DNA of 47,352 nt from an archaeon. GTDB taxonomy: Archaea; Iainarchaeota; Iainarchaeia; Iainarchaeales; DTGL01. How positions within the stretch are numbered: position 1 is the first letter of the stretch; each line of letters begins with the position of its first letter. A program made the position numbers and the translations under genes. The DNA lies in NCBI GenBank assembly GCA_029258755.1, contig JAPDKC010000004.1, positions 1 to 47,352 on the forward strand. Reading direction: 5' to 3'. Shown piece after piece: positions 24,843 through 33,607 of this stretch. Under the pieces are notes generated by a model. That model saw only the letters and a list, made by a program, of their open reading frames with translations, had not been told where the DNA came from and ran no database searches.

Positions 24843-26192
24843 ATGTTCGAGCTTATAAGCCCTCTAGATTTTAGATATGCGAAAGGAGAGCTTGCTGAAA
24901 GAGCTAAGCGGTATTTGAGCGAGGAAGCAAAGATCGCTTACGAGCTTAAGGTAGAGCTAGCTTATATAGAAGCGCTTGCTGAACTTGGCGTATGTGAAGC
25001 AAATATAGTGAAAGAGGTTGAAGAAGCGGCAAGGAATATAAAAGCAGAGCATGTATATGAAGAAGAAAAAATAACGAAGCATGAAACTAAGGCATTGGTA
25101 AACTGTTTAAAAAGACGCGTTAGTGGAAATGCAAAGCTGTTCATTCATTTGGGACTTACAAGCTATGATGTTATAGATACCGCTAATGCTTTGCGCTACA
25201 AAGATTTTGTGCAAAAAGAGCTTATTCCAAAGTTGAAAGAGCTTGAAAGCACATTAATAAAGCTTGCTTTGAAATATAAAAGTGCTACTCAGATAGGCAG
25301 AACACACGGCATGTTCGCTGAGCCAATAACATTCGGCTTTGCTATGGCTGAATATGTGGAAAGGCTCGGAACGAGAATTCTTGCAATAGAAGAGGCTTCT
25401 AGCAAGCTCTGTGGAAAAATAAAAGGCGCTGTTGGGGCTTACAATTCTTTATGCTTGCTTTGCGATAAGCCAGAAAAACTGGAGAAGCTCACATTGGAAA
25501 AGCTTGGTTTAAAGCCAGCTCGCTACTCAACACAGATTTTGCCAAGGGAATATTTTGCTGACCTAATGCATGCTGTTGTAAGCACGATGGGCATACTAGC
25601 TAATCTAGCTGATGATATGAGACATTTGCAGAGAAGCGAGATTGCTGAAGTAGAGGAATACTTCGCAAAAGAACAGGTCGGCAGCTCAGCAATGCCTCAT
25701 AAAAGAAACCCCGTAACGTTCGAAAATATAAAAAGTTTTTGGAAGGAATTTGTACCAAGAATGCTGACCGTATATATGGATCAGATAAGCGAGCATCAAA
25801 GGGATTTAAGCAATTCGGCAAGCGAACGCTTTCTGCCAGAAATTCTCTTTGCTTGCTATTATATGAGCCATAGAGCAAAAACAGCCATGGAAAAAATTAG
25901 AGTAAATAAAAATGCATTGAAAAGAAACTTCGAAAACGCTAAAGAAAAGATTATTGCTGAGCCCCTCTACATTTTGTTATCTCTTCAACGCATACCGGAT
26001 GCACATGAGCGAGTAAGGAAAGCTCTTTTGGAATCGGATAAAAAAGAGCTAAAAAAGCTCATAGAAAAAATTCCAAAAGAAAAGCGCTTGTTACTGGAAA
26101 AGCCAGAGAAATATACAGGGCTTGCTGAAGAAATAACCGTTAAAATATGCAATTATTGGAAGGAAAAGTTAAAACTTAAAGGAAAGAAATAG
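24843..26192 (+). CDS. purB: Adenylosuccinate lyase
   Basis: 449 aa, fumarase/aspartase superfamily. It converts adenylosuccinate to AMP plus fumarate and also acts on SAICAR in the purine pathway. The signature SSAMPHKRNPVTFENI (about 280-295) is intact, as are the substrate-contact segments LGLTSYDVIDT and QIGRTHG. Length is typical. It ends exactly next to the stop of the convergent gene at 26193. Confidence 0.97.
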   Translation: MFELISPLDFRYAKGELAERAKRYLSEEAKIAYELKVELAYIEALAELGVCEANIVKEVEEAARNIKAEHVYEEEKITKHETKALVNCLKRRVSGNAKLFIHLGLTSYDVIDTANALRYKDFVQKELIPKLKELESTLIKLALKYKSATQIGRTHGMFAEPITFGFAMAEYVERLGTRILAIEEASSKLCGKIKGAVGAYNSLCLLCDKPEKLEKLTLEKLGLKPARYSTQILPREYFADLMHAVVSTMGILANLADDMRHLQRSEIAEVEEYFAKEQVGSSAMPHKRNPVTFENIKSFWKEFVPRMLTVYMDQISEHQRDLSNSASERFLPEILFACYYMSHRAKTAMEKIRVNKNALKRNFENAKEKIIAEPLYILLSLQRIPDAHERVRKALLESDKKELKKLIEKIPKEKRLLLEKPEKYTGLAEEITVKICNYWKEKLKLKGKK

Positions 26193-26693
26193 TCATTTAG
26201 CATACTTGCTTAGAATACGGTCGCAGGTATTTACAATTTCCTCGAGAATGTTTGCTGTTTGAGCACAAAGTGCTTTTTCTATGGGAGTAACAATTTGCAT
26301 TGTTCTGAGCTCTTTTCTTTTTGCATTTAACTCCGCTTCTGCAACCATTTTCAGCATTTTAAAAAACGCAACTCTTTTTTCGTGGCTATCAAAAACGCTT
26401 GCATAAGCTATCATAACTTCCTTTATATGCTTTCTTCCCTCTTTTGATAGCTTTGGTACAGGAATTCCTCTTTCCATAGAGAGTTCTTTCAGGAAACGTC
26501 TTAGCTCATCCTCCAGAATGTGCTTTGCGGACAGCTTTGCTACCCGCCTTGGCGCCGGCACCTCATCAGAGAAAATGTATCTTGTGTATACCTTTGCTCT
26601 ACGAAGATCTCTGAGAACGCCGCTTTTTCTCAGAAACTTTTCCAATTTTTCGCGTTCTGGATTTTTTCTTCTCCTAAAAAACCTTCTAGGCAT
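26193..26693 (-). CDS. Hypothetical basic helical protein
   Basis: 166 aa, unrecognised. Very Arg/Lys-rich N-terminus (MPRRFFRRRKNPEREK), then all-helical text rich in charged residues, with no membrane segment. A nucleic-acid or ribosome-associated role is possible from charge alone. It is divergent from the nucleotidyltransferase at 26755 and its stop abuts purB. Confidence 0.5.
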   Translation of the reverse strand: MPRRFFRRRKNPEREKLEKFLRKSGVLRDLRRAKVYTRYIFSDEVPAPRRVAKLSAKHILEDELRRFLKELSMERGIPVPKLSKEGRKHIKEVMIAYASVFDSHEKRVAFFKMLKMVAEAELNAKRKELRTMQIVTPIEKALCAQTANILEEIVNTCDRILSKYAK

Positions 26694-26754
26694 CCAACCC
26701 GATAGAACTAATTGAAGGCAAAATTTTTATTTCCATAAGGAAATCTATTTCTAC

Positions 26755-27639
26755 ATGAGTGTCGAGAGAACTGAGCTGCTAAGGAGGGTTGCGGAGAAAT
26801 TTTACTCAAAATATTTGGAAACGCATGCGATCGTGCCTTTTGGAAGTACTTTTAGGAGTGGAAGGGCCTATAGCGAAGATGCCAAGAACCATGCTCCTAG
26901 CTCCACACTTCCAAAAAGCGATGTTGATATTATGCTTGTTTCTTTCGCTCCGAAAGCAAAACAAAGAATAATAAAAGAAACTATAGAAGGCATAGAAGTA
27001 TTTGCTATTGAAGTGCCTTATTCTATGTTTATTTCTTGGTTTTCACCAAGATATAGAAAAGCTGAATACGTTAGGCTGCTACCGCTTACAACAGATCTGG
27101 GCTTTGTCCAAGGAAAGAATGCTGAAAAAATAAGAAAGGTGCTTACAGAAGCCAATATCCAAAGCACAAAGCTTGCTTTGGAAAGATTTTTGTATGAAAA
27201 TCCCGGAGCAAAGATAGTAACACCTATGCAGCTGGCGAAAATAATAATGAAATATCTTGCACCTGCATCCCTTAAAGTGAAAGAGCCCCAATACTACAGA
27301 AGGCATCACTTTGTAAGGCAGGTCGCAAACAACATAGAGGATGCGCTCGAAGCTGGAAAACTAGCTAAAAGAATCGAAGCTAAAGGCAAATTAAGAAAAG
27401 CTGGTGCAAAGTTTGAGATAACCGCTGATTTGAAACCTAAAGCGCATAGATTTAAAGGTTTGAGGGCAGATTGGGAATTTCTTTTTGGGAAAGGTTGGCT
27501 AAAAGAGTTAAGGCCAAAGAGAAGGTTTGAGCTCTGGCTTCAAATGGACTATAGGCTTAAGCCAATGAAAAGAGCTGCAATATGGCTTTCGTTACCAGCA
27601 AGGATTGTAAAAACCCTCGTGCAAAGAAGAAAGCGCTGA
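26755..27639 (+). CDS. Nucleotidyltransferase-fold protein
   Basis: 294 aa. The Pol-beta-type nucleotidyltransferase core is visible: VPFGSTFRSG followed by LPKSDVDIMLV (Asp55 and Asp57 region), with a third acidic residue expected near IEVFAIEV. The spacing between GS and DxD is lengthened by about 18 residues. The rest is basic and helical (HHFVRQVANNIEDAL, then an Arg/Lys-rich C-terminus ending QRRKR), suggesting an RNA substrate. It lacks the known CCA-enzyme layout, so the target is unknown. Confidence 0.6.
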   Translation: MSVERTELLRRVAEKFYSKYLETHAIVPFGSTFRSGRAYSEDAKNHAPSSTLPKSDVDIMLVSFAPKAKQRIIKETIEGIEVFAIEVPYSMFISWFSPRYRKAEYVRLLPLTTDLGFVQGKNAEKIRKVLTEANIQSTKLALERFLYENPGAKIVTPMQLAKIIMKYLAPASLKVKEPQYYRRHHFVRQVANNIEDALEAGKLAKRIEAKGKLRKAGAKFEITADLKPKAHRFKGLRADWEFLFGKGWLKELRPKRRFELWLQMDYRLKPMKRAAIWLSLPARIVKTLVQRRKR

Positions 27640-27718
27640 TCTGAACAGGTATTTGTGAAATTATATCAGTTCGAAATAATAGCAAGGATTAAAATTATTC
27701 CTAAGGTAATAGAATAAC

Positions 27719-28429
27719 ATGCGAAAACTCAAAGCGCTTGTGTTTGATATTGGCGATACTATCTATCCCTCCAGCAGCATTCGGCTTGAGGCTTTAAAGG
27801 AAGTTATGAGGAAGTACGGATTGCCTGATTCTTTTTTGGAGAAATATTTAGAGGTGGAAAGCAGAATACACGCAACGGAAGTGAGCGATGAAAACACTCT
27901 ACAAAGGACTATTCAGAAAGCGTTGGATTTATTAAATATTGAAATGGATTCGAAAGAAGTAGCATGGAACGTACGCAGAACCCATTGGAGAAAAACAAAG
28001 GAATTTTTCACAGAAACTTGGCTCGGCAAAGAATTTCAAAAGGTTGTGAATTTTTTGAAGAAGCAAGGTTACAAAACCGCAATTCTTTCAGATAATGCAA
28101 TTATAAATAAGGTCTGGTATATAGGACTTTGGAAAGAGCTTCACTTAGAATTCGATGCGTTTGTGGTTTCTGAAGAGGTTCAAGCAAACAAACCAAGCGA
28201 GAAGATGTTTGGAACAATTATAGAGCTTCTAAGAGTAAATTCTGGGGAAGCTGTTTATTTTGGGAATGATCTAGAAAGAGATGCTGCAGCTTTAGATTAT
28301 GGCTGGCGTTTTGTATGGGTTTATGGATTTATGAATGCTAAGCCAGAAGAGTTTTCTGGAGAGAAGATAGAATTTATAACACTTGAGAATATAAGAAGAT
28401 ACTTAGAGGGCATCAAAGAATGCGATTAG
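27719..28429 (+). CDS. HAD-superfamily hydrolase
   Basis: 236 aa. Motif I is VFDIGDTIYP (nucleophile Asp10; the +2 acid of classic phosphatases is Gly here). Motif II is LSDNA (Thr/Ser position), and motif IV is VYFGNDLERDAAAL. A helical cap lies between motifs I and II (C1 cap). Likely a cytosolic phosphatase of unknown substrate; the absent general acid suggests slower or different chemistry. Its last codons overlap the convergent AIR-synthase-like gene by 4 bp. Confidence 0.75.
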   Translation: MRKLKALVFDIGDTIYPSSSIRLEALKEVMRKYGLPDSFLEKYLEVESRIHATEVSDENTLQRTIQKALDLLNIEMDSKEVAWNVRRTHWRKTKEFFTETWLGKEFQKVVNFLKKQGYKTAILSDNAIINKVWYIGLWKELHLEFDAFVVSEEVQANKPSEKMFGTIIELLRVNSGEAVYFGNDLERDAAALDYGWRFVWVYGFMNAKPEEFSGEKIEFITLENIRRYLEGIKECD

Positions 28430-29442
28430 AAAATCTTGGTTATTTCATCTCGAGCAGAACATTTTAAGGGTTTTATTCTACCATTCTGTACAAGCTTCAT
28501 CCCAAAGCTTTTTGGTTTTACCTCTCCTATAACAGCTGCTTTTATCCTATTTCTTTTATATACCTTTAGCAGCTTCTCAGCGTTTTCTTTACTTGCGGAA
28601 ACAAGCAATGTTCCGGAACTTATTGTGGCTAGCGGATTTAGTTTGAACTCTTCGCAAAGGATTTTTGCTTCTTTAAGAATTGGAATTCTGTCAGCATAAA
28701 CCAAGCATCCCTTTTTGCTAGCAAGCATCATCTCATATATACCAGCTAATAAGCCGCCTTCTGTTGGATCGTGTAAAGCGTTAGCATATCTGCTTGCTAA
28801 CAAAGCATCTTTCACAACCGAAATCCCGGGATCGAATAGATAACGCTTAGCTTTTTCAATGAATTTTTCGCTAAACTTTTTCCTGAGCACATTTTCCTTT
28901 TCGCGTGCAATTATGGAAGTACCTTCGATAACAACCCCTTTAGTAATTAGGAGCAAATCCCCTTCCTTTGCGCCAGCGCTTGTTATAAGCTTTTTTCTTG
29001 TTGTTGTGCCAAACATACTACCAATAACTATAGGCCTAGGTAAGCCAGCTGTTATTTCAGTATGGCCTCCAATGAAAGAAATGTTAAGCTTCTTGCATGC
29101 TTGCGAAATTTGGGCAAATATATGCTCAACTAGCGCTTTGCTGGTTTTTCCTTCGGGAAGTAAAATCGTTGCTAAAAACCATCTTGGTTTAGCGCCGCTA
29201 ACTGCAACATCATTGGCATTAACGTTTACGGCATACCAGCCAATAAGCTCGCTAGCAAAAGTAATTGGATCTGTTTTTGCAACTAAGAGCTTATTATGCA
29301 AGCGCACAACAGCTGCATCCAAGCCGATATTCGGCTTAACCAAAACACTTGAATCACATACGCAATATTTAGCAAGCAGCTTTTCCAGCAACCTAAAATC
29401 TAATTTTCCAACGGGCAAGGGCATAATAAAAGTTTTAGGCAA
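28426..29442 (-). CDS. AIR synthase (PurM/HypE/SelD-like) family ATP-binding protein
   Basis: 338 aa. The fold is recognised from IGLDAAVVRL and LLVAKTDPITF (ATP-binding acidic site), then ANDVAVSGAKPRWFLATILLP, FIGGHTEITAGL and the C-terminal HDPTEGGLLAGIYEM. These are hallmark stretches of AIR-synthase-related proteins. It lacks the C-terminal Cys of HypE and the Sec/Cys loop of SelD, so it belongs with the archaeal AIR-synthase-related group. The reaction is unknown, probably ATP-dependent phosphoryl transfer. Confidence 0.85.
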   Translation of the reverse strand: MPKTFIMPLPVGKLDFRLLEKLLAKYCVCDSSVLVKPNIGLDAAVVRLHNKLLVAKTDPITFASELIGWYAVNVNANDVAVSGAKPRWFLATILLPEGKTSKALVEHIFAQISQACKKLNISFIGGHTEITAGLPRPIVIGSMFGTTTRKKLITSAGAKEGDLLLITKGVVIEGTSIIAREKENVLRKKFSEKFIEKAKRYLFDPGISVVKDALLASRYANALHDPTEGGLLAGIYEMMLASKKGCLVYADRIPILKEAKILCEEFKLNPLATISSGTLLVSASKENAEKLLKVYKRNRIKAAVIGEVKPKSFGMKLVQNGRIKPLKCSARDEITKIF

Positions 29443-29461
29443 AAGAATTAAATTTTCTCAG

Positions 29462-29689
29462 CTATTTCTCCACCAAGATGTAAGCAGGCAGCTTTTTAAA
29501 AGCCATCAAAGAGAACATAACAATAAGAAGCAAAAAGAGCGCTGAAAGAAGGAGCCAACCTATAAAGCCAATCTCTTCACCACTTTTTGTAAAAAAAGTT
29601 TGATATGTGATGAAGCCCCAAATAATAACCATTAGTGGAACTAAGAAATAAATCTGCCATTTAGGTAAATACACGCGTTTTTCTTTCAT
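29462..29689 (-). CDS. Small two-helix membrane protein
   Basis: 75 aa with two hydrophobic segments (about 12-32 and 43-65) separated by a short polar loop. The Lys-rich N-terminus should stay inside. No motif recognised. It lies between the AIR-synthase-like gene and arginine decarboxylase on the same strand, with small gaps on each side, so it may be in an operon. Confidence 0.5.
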   Translation of the reverse strand: MKEKRVYLPKWQIYFLVPLMVIIWGFITYQTFFTKSGEEIGFIGWLLLSALFLLLIVMFSLMAFKKLPAYILVEK

Positions 29690-29715
29690 AGGAATTTTTA
29701 AAACTTCAAAATAGT

Positions 29716-30180
29716 TTAAAAGGGTTCGCTCTTAAAGACAGCGCACACTAAAGCGCAAACGGGCTTTTCTTTACATTCTATGCTAACTATCTTCTGCCCC
29801 ATAGCGGGATTTTTAATCCCTCTAATTTTGGCTAAATCCTTCAGTGAGGTTTCAATAAGCTTAGCTACCTCTTGTTTGGAATTGCCCACATGCTCAACTA
29901 GCACACCTTTGTGCTCGCGATCCAAAAACCAGCCCAGGCCTGCACAAGCTGTTTTGCCTTGCTCGCTCTCTACTTTGCTAGCGATAACAACATAGAGCTT
30001 ATTTCCATACTCTTCTTTTTTAGCCCTAAATTTCCTTACCAAAACCCTAGCGCCTTTAGGTATAATCGAGCTTAACTTTATTAGGTTGTAATTGGCTATG
30101 CCTGCGCTATTTAACGCCGAATCGAAAGCGCTCAGCTTAGTGTTTCCGCACCCAGTGCCATAAGTAATTATTATTTCCAT
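29716..30180 (-). CDS. pdaD: Pyruvoyl-dependent arginine decarboxylase
   Basis: 154 aa from ATG 30180; a longer frame to 30225 adds residues unlike the family. It makes agmatine, used for polyamines and for agmatidine on tRNA-Ile2. The motif GTGCGNTKLSAFDSALNSAG, then NLIKLSSIIP, is diagnostic: the chain self-cleaves between the paired serines (Ser37-Ser38) to create the pyruvoyl group on the beta/alpha boundary. The C-terminus carries the usual GxGWFLDREHKG-type stretch. Normal length. Confidence 0.95.
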   Translation of the reverse strand: MEIIITYGTGCGNTKLSAFDSALNSAGIANYNLIKLSSIIPKGARVLVRKFRAKKEEYGNKLYVVIASKVESEQGKTACAGLGWFLDREHKGVLVEHVGNSKQEVAKLIETSLKDLAKIRGIKNPAMGQKIVSIECKEKPVCALVCAVFKSEPF

Positions 30181-30221
30181 TAAAGTTATGCACAATATAG
30201 AAAGTTTTTTATTTTTTAGAT

Positions 30222-31001
30222 TCAAAAATCAAAATTTTTAACAATTCTGAGCAATTTTTCGTGCAGTTTTGAATTTGAAGCCAAAAAGTTGCTTTGTTTT
30301 AATTCCCAGGCATTGCCCTGAAAATCGCTAACTTTTCCTTTTGCTTCTTCAACTAGCAGAACGCCAGCAGCAACATCGTAGGTAGGTATTTGCGTTGTTA
30401 TATAAGCATCGGCTCTACCACAAGCCACGAAAGCGCATTCTAAAGCAGCTGAACCAAGCTTCCTAAAATCAAGTGAGTTAGCGATAAGCTTTTGCCAGAG
30501 CAGAGAAAGCTTTTTTCTGTTTTTGAAGCCGCCTTCGCAGCAAACCAAATAACTCTTCTTCAAATCATCTATTTTCGAAACCCTTATGCGCTTTCCATTC
30601 AAAAAAGAGCCTTTCCCTCTTTCTGCAAAATAAAACTCTTTCAAAAAAGGAGCATAGATAGCTGAACATTTTAACTCATTCTCGATTTGCAAAGCTATCG
30701 AAACCGCAAAGAATGCATTACCGTTGATGAAATTAGATGTTCCGTCCAAAGGATCAACAATCCATAAATAGCTTGCGTCTCTCTCCTCATAACCAGTTTC
30801 TTCAGCAAGGATGCTATGCTCAGGATACTTCTTCCTTATAAGCTTTTTTATCAAAAGCTCTGATGCTTTATCATAGGTGGTTTTAGCTTCCTTTGGACTA
30901 AATCTGGCATGGCTTCTTTTTTTCTTGAATTCCCTAAGCAGAAGCATGCCTGCCTTTTTTGCAAAGATTTGTATATCACGTTTAAATGCGATCATACGCA
31001 A
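30222..31001 (-). CDS. Inositol monophosphatase / FBPase class IV family phosphatase
   Basis: 259 aa. Metal-binding motifs: ILAEETGYEE, WIVDPLDGTSNFINGNAFF and TYDVAAGVLLVEEAKG, all in the expected order for the IMPase/SuhB family. Archaeal members usually hydrolyse inositol-1-phosphate and fructose-1,6-bisphosphate with Mg2+. The upstream KTTYDKASE replaces the common VTxxD segment conservatively. Cytosolic. Confidence 0.92.
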   Translation of the reverse strand: MRMIAFKRDIQIFAKKAGMLLLREFKKKRSHARFSPKEAKTTYDKASELLIKKLIRKKYPEHSILAEETGYEERDASYLWIVDPLDGTSNFINGNAFFAVSIALQIENELKCSAIYAPFLKEFYFAERGKGSFLNGKRIRVSKIDDLKKSYLVCCEGGFKNRKKLSLLWQKLIANSLDFRKLGSAALECAFVACGRADAYITTQIPTYDVAAGVLLVEEAKGKVSDFQGNAWELKQSNFLASNSKLHEKLLRIVKNFDF

Positions 31002-31034
31002 CCTCTGCTAAAAATCTTTCAAACTTAAATATGC

Positions 31035-31745
31035 CTATGCAAATGCCCGCGAAACCTTGCTAGCTAGTTTGGCTATTTTACCGCCCCTGCTTTCTAACAA
31101 GGTTCTACAAACTTCTCTGAGTTCGGGTTCTTCATCAGGATTTCTTGAGATTCTGGAAAGTAGTATGGAAACTCTAGCGGAGGGAAGCCAAACAGAAAGT
31201 GCTTTCGCAGCTTCTATCCTCAGTTCAACAGGTTCGTCTGGGTTGAGAAGAACACCTTCAACTAACGAGTGGTAACCTTCCCTTTTAGCCAGATACCTAA
31301 CAGCAATCCTTTTCAAGAATAATGGACTACTTTCTGAACGCAGAACATCGCCCATGAAAGAAGGTAGCAAAGCGGGTCTCGACTTGACAATCTCACGAAA
31401 TCGTTGGATCCAAAGTTTAGCCCTAACACCTATTCTGCCAACTCCCGCACGTGCCCTAGCCAAACCATAAGCAATTTTTTTAGTAAAGACTCTCGCACCT
31501 CTTCGTGGCATAGGGTGCGAAGCTTTTGCGCTTATTTGAGAGGGGTGCTTTTTTGAGGGGAAGCTGCTTAACCTTATTCCTCTTGTTGGCACTCTTTTCC
31601 ATCTTCTGAGTTTAGCACCCGATGTAAAAACTGCTTTTTTGAGCACCGGCCTCGCTCCGTGATAGAGACCTTTAATAGAACGAGAAAAAATTCTTTTCGC
31701 ACTATGCAATCCAGACTTTATACGAGTGGCAGATAGCTTAGGCAT
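31035..31745 (-). CDS. Hypothetical protein with basic N-terminus and HEAT-like C-terminus
   Basis: 236 aa from ATG 31745. The first 130 residues are extremely rich in Arg, Lys, Ser and Pro and look disordered. Residues about 140-230 contain helical pairs (LVEGVLLNPDEPVELRIEAA, then ISRNPDEEPELREVCRTLLE) in the pattern of HEAT repeats. A nucleic-acid- or ribosome-linked scaffold is possible. Unrecognised otherwise. The IS6-type element lies just upstream of its promoter side. Confidence 0.5.
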   Translation of the reverse strand: MPKLSATRIKSGLHSAKRIFSRSIKGLYHGARPVLKKAVFTSGAKLRRWKRVPTRGIRLSSFPSKKHPSQISAKASHPMPRRGARVFTKKIAYGLARARAGVGRIGVRAKLWIQRFREIVKSRPALLPSFMGDVLRSESSPLFLKRIAVRYLAKREGYHSLVEGVLLNPDEPVELRIEAAKALSVWLPSARVSILLSRISRNPDEEPELREVCRTLLESRGGKIAKLASKVSRAFA

Positions 31746-31833
31746 CTTACTTCCCCACACGATTACCGGATTTAACTAAAAATATTTTCATGTAAGGTTT
31801 TGAATCTTCTGGTATTTAAATTTTTTGGTTAAA

Positions 31834-32747
31834 GGTTCTGTTTCAAAAATTGTTGGTAAAATTTATTAAGTGGGGCAGTGTAGTATCACTGAGGTGATAC
31901 ACATAAACTGCCCCATATGTAAAAGGGGTGGTTGGGTTATTAAATATGGTGGTTATGAGAGCAGAGGGGCTTACAAGCACAGGTACAGATGCAAGCGTTG
32001 CGGAAGAACCTTTGTAGTGGATTATGGTTACAAATGGCTGCACTACAGGCCAAGCAAGGTTAGAGCAGCATTGGAGCTTTATGCAAAGGGTCTAACGCTA
32101 AGGGAAATAGCAACATTTATCGGTTGCTCAGCGAGCACAGTCTGGCGCTGGGTAATGAAATATGCACAAAAACTGTATGCATATGTTAAGAGGTTCAGGC
32201 CAGAGAAAGTTTTTCAGCTGCACGTAGATGAGCTGTTTTTGCGTATGAAAAAGCGCTTTTTCTATGTTTTCGATGCAATAGATAAAGCAAGCAGGTTTGC
32301 TGTATTCTCAGTACAGAGTGCAAGGAACACTGAAAACGCTAAGCAACTTTTCAGAGAGGCACCGAGAGCAGAGTTCATAGTGAGCGATGGATTGCACGCA
32401 TACAGGGAAGCACTAAAGAAGTTTTACCACTATAAATGGTTACGCTCGCACTATTACAGATGGCACAGGTTCAAGGGTAAGCATAACAACAATATTGTGG
32501 AACGCTTGCAGGGCACTCTGCGCAGGTGGTTGCATCCCAAAAGAGGGTTCAAGAGCCTGGTTACTGCCAGCATTATGCTCAGGTTCTTCTATGTGTATTA
32601 TAACTTTATCAGGTTCCACTCTACTGTTGGATGCACTCCTGCTGAAAAAGCAGGAGCTGTGCAGAAGGAAAAATTGAGAAACTGGAAGGTGCTGATAAGG
32701 AAGGCTTATTTTTTAATTTTGCTACCAACAAAATTTAGAACAGAACC
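31834..32747 (+). mobile_element. Complete IS6-family-like insertion sequence with 8-bp target duplication
   Basis: A 914-bp element bounded by imperfect terminal inverted repeats of about 25 bp: left GGTTCTGTT..AAA..TTGTTGGTA from 31834, right end the inverse, finishing at 32747. The direct repeat TGGTTAAA flanks it at 31826-31833 and 32748-32755. An intact 8-bp duplication is the hallmark of IS6-type transposition and implies a recent insertion. It landed 3 bp beyond the stop of the membrane-protein gene at 32759. Confidence 0.95.
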
Positions 32748-32754
32748 TGGTTAA
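31870..32754 (+). CDS. IS6-family-like DDE transposase with N-terminal zinc finger
   Basis: 294 aa from GTG 31870; GTG 31894 may be the true start (see the hairpin entry). An N-terminal zinc finger (CPIC and CKRC pairs, about 14-44) is followed by a helix-turn-helix (LTLREIATFIGCSASTVWRW) and the DDE catalytic core: HVDELF (first Asp), VSDGLHAY (second Asp) and NNIVERLQGTL (Glu). The final codons lie past the element's right end: Pro, Gly and the stop TAA (32752-32754) are completed by the target-site duplication. Confidence 0.9.
   Translation: MGQCSITEVIHINCPICKRGGWVIKYGGYESRGAYKHRYRCKRCGRTFVVDYGYKWLHYRPSKVRAALELYAKGLTLREIATFIGCSASTVWRWVMKYAQKLYAYVKRFRPEKVFQLHVDELFLRMKKRFFYVFDAIDKASRFAVFSVQSARNTENAKQLFREAPRAEFIVSDGLHAYREALKKFYHYKWLRSHYYRWHRFKGKHNNNIVERLQGTLRRWLHPKRGFKSLVTASIMLRFFYVYYNFIRFHSTVGCTPAEKAGAVQKEKLRNWKVLIRKAYFLILLPTKFRTEPG
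31872..31914 (+). promoter_or_regulatory. Nested hairpin over the transposase start
   Basis: Outer arms GGGGCAGT (31872-31879) and ACTGCCCC (31907-31914) enclose inner arms GTATCAC (31883-31889) and GTGATAC (31894-31900), all perfect. A Shine-Dalgarno-like GAGGTGA (31891-31897) and an in-frame GTG (31894) lie in the inner loop and 3' arm. A TATA-like AAATTTATTAA (31858-31868) would start the element's own transcript near 31889-31894, past the 5' arms. Confidence 0.6.
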
Positions 32755-32758
32755 AAGG

Positions 32759-33532
32759 TTAACGCTTTAGATATGCTTCAACTATTTGGGTTGTGCCGAG
32801 AGCCACTGCTATTTTGTAAAGGTCGGCAAGAACGAAGTCTGCTGGTAATGAAACAAAGGTTATGGAAAAAATGTAGGAAAAAAGCATAACAAATGTGCAA
32901 ATAAGAATATCTGAAAGCTTTGCGTTGTAGGGTTTAAGGAGCCTCAATAGATGCTCTTCCTTCATCATCCTTAATGAGGAAAGAACAGCAAGCCCTTTCA
33001 AACCTGAATAGAGAAGCGGTAGCATGGAAATAATAACGCCGAGCGATAACGCCTTGCTATTTAAAAGGTATTCCAATGCAGACATTCCAGCAGGAATCAT
33101 TATCCCATATCCGATTAAAAGGGCATAGAAAAGCAACGCTAACTTTTCCCAGTTTTTAGCGTTGTGGTAAAAGCTTGCACGAGAGAAAGCATAGCTAAGC
33201 GATTTGCATATAGAGAAGATTAGGAATAGAGTAAAGGGAAGCAATGTGCAGAGCCCAAAAACCACAGTGAGCAAATCGTGAGCGCGGAGTAAGTTTAAGG
33301 CAAAAAGAAAAAGCGCTTCCCTATAATGAAAAGCGATGATGAGTGATGCCAAAGAAATATTATAGAATGTTAATTCGTCATAATAGCCAATCCATTTAAA
33401 GTAAAGCTCATTTATCCTCTCCTTCTGTTCCTTGCTCAGTTTTATCCATATAAGTCCAACTAAGAAAATAATTCCTAAAAGAACGATATAAGCATGCAGT
33501 CCTATCGGGCATTTTAGGATATACATAGGCAA
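32759..33532 (-). CDS. Hypothetical polytopic membrane protein
   Basis: 257 aa with about six to seven hydrophobic helices, including residues about 12-30 (YIVLLGIIFLVGLIWI), 60-100, 110-130, 145-165 and 215-245. No family recognised and no catalytic motif evident. It is transcribed divergently from FEN1. The IS6-type element sits immediately behind its stop codon, so the coding sequence is not damaged. Confidence 0.55.
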   Translation of the reverse strand: MPMYILKCPIGLHAYIVLLGIIFLVGLIWIKLSKEQKERINELYFKWIGYYDELTFYNISLASLIIAFHYREALFLFALNLLRAHDLLTVVFGLCTLLPFTLFLIFSICKSLSYAFSRASFYHNAKNWEKLALLFYALLIGYGIMIPAGMSALEYLLNSKALSLGVIISMLPLLYSGLKGLAVLSSLRMMKEEHLLRLLKPYNAKLSDILICTFVMLFSYIFSITFVSLPADFVLADLYKIAVALGTTQIVEAYLKR

Positions 33533-33607
33533 CGCCTCGATAGAAAGATATTTTATGTGGAAAATATATTTTTAACAATTTTATAAACAAATTTTAAAGG
33601 TGCCTCT

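Noticed and set aside
28859-29545. 228-aa plus-strand frame
   Set aside because: It is antisense to the well-supported AIR-synthase-like gene and has no recognisable domain; a codon-composition shadow.
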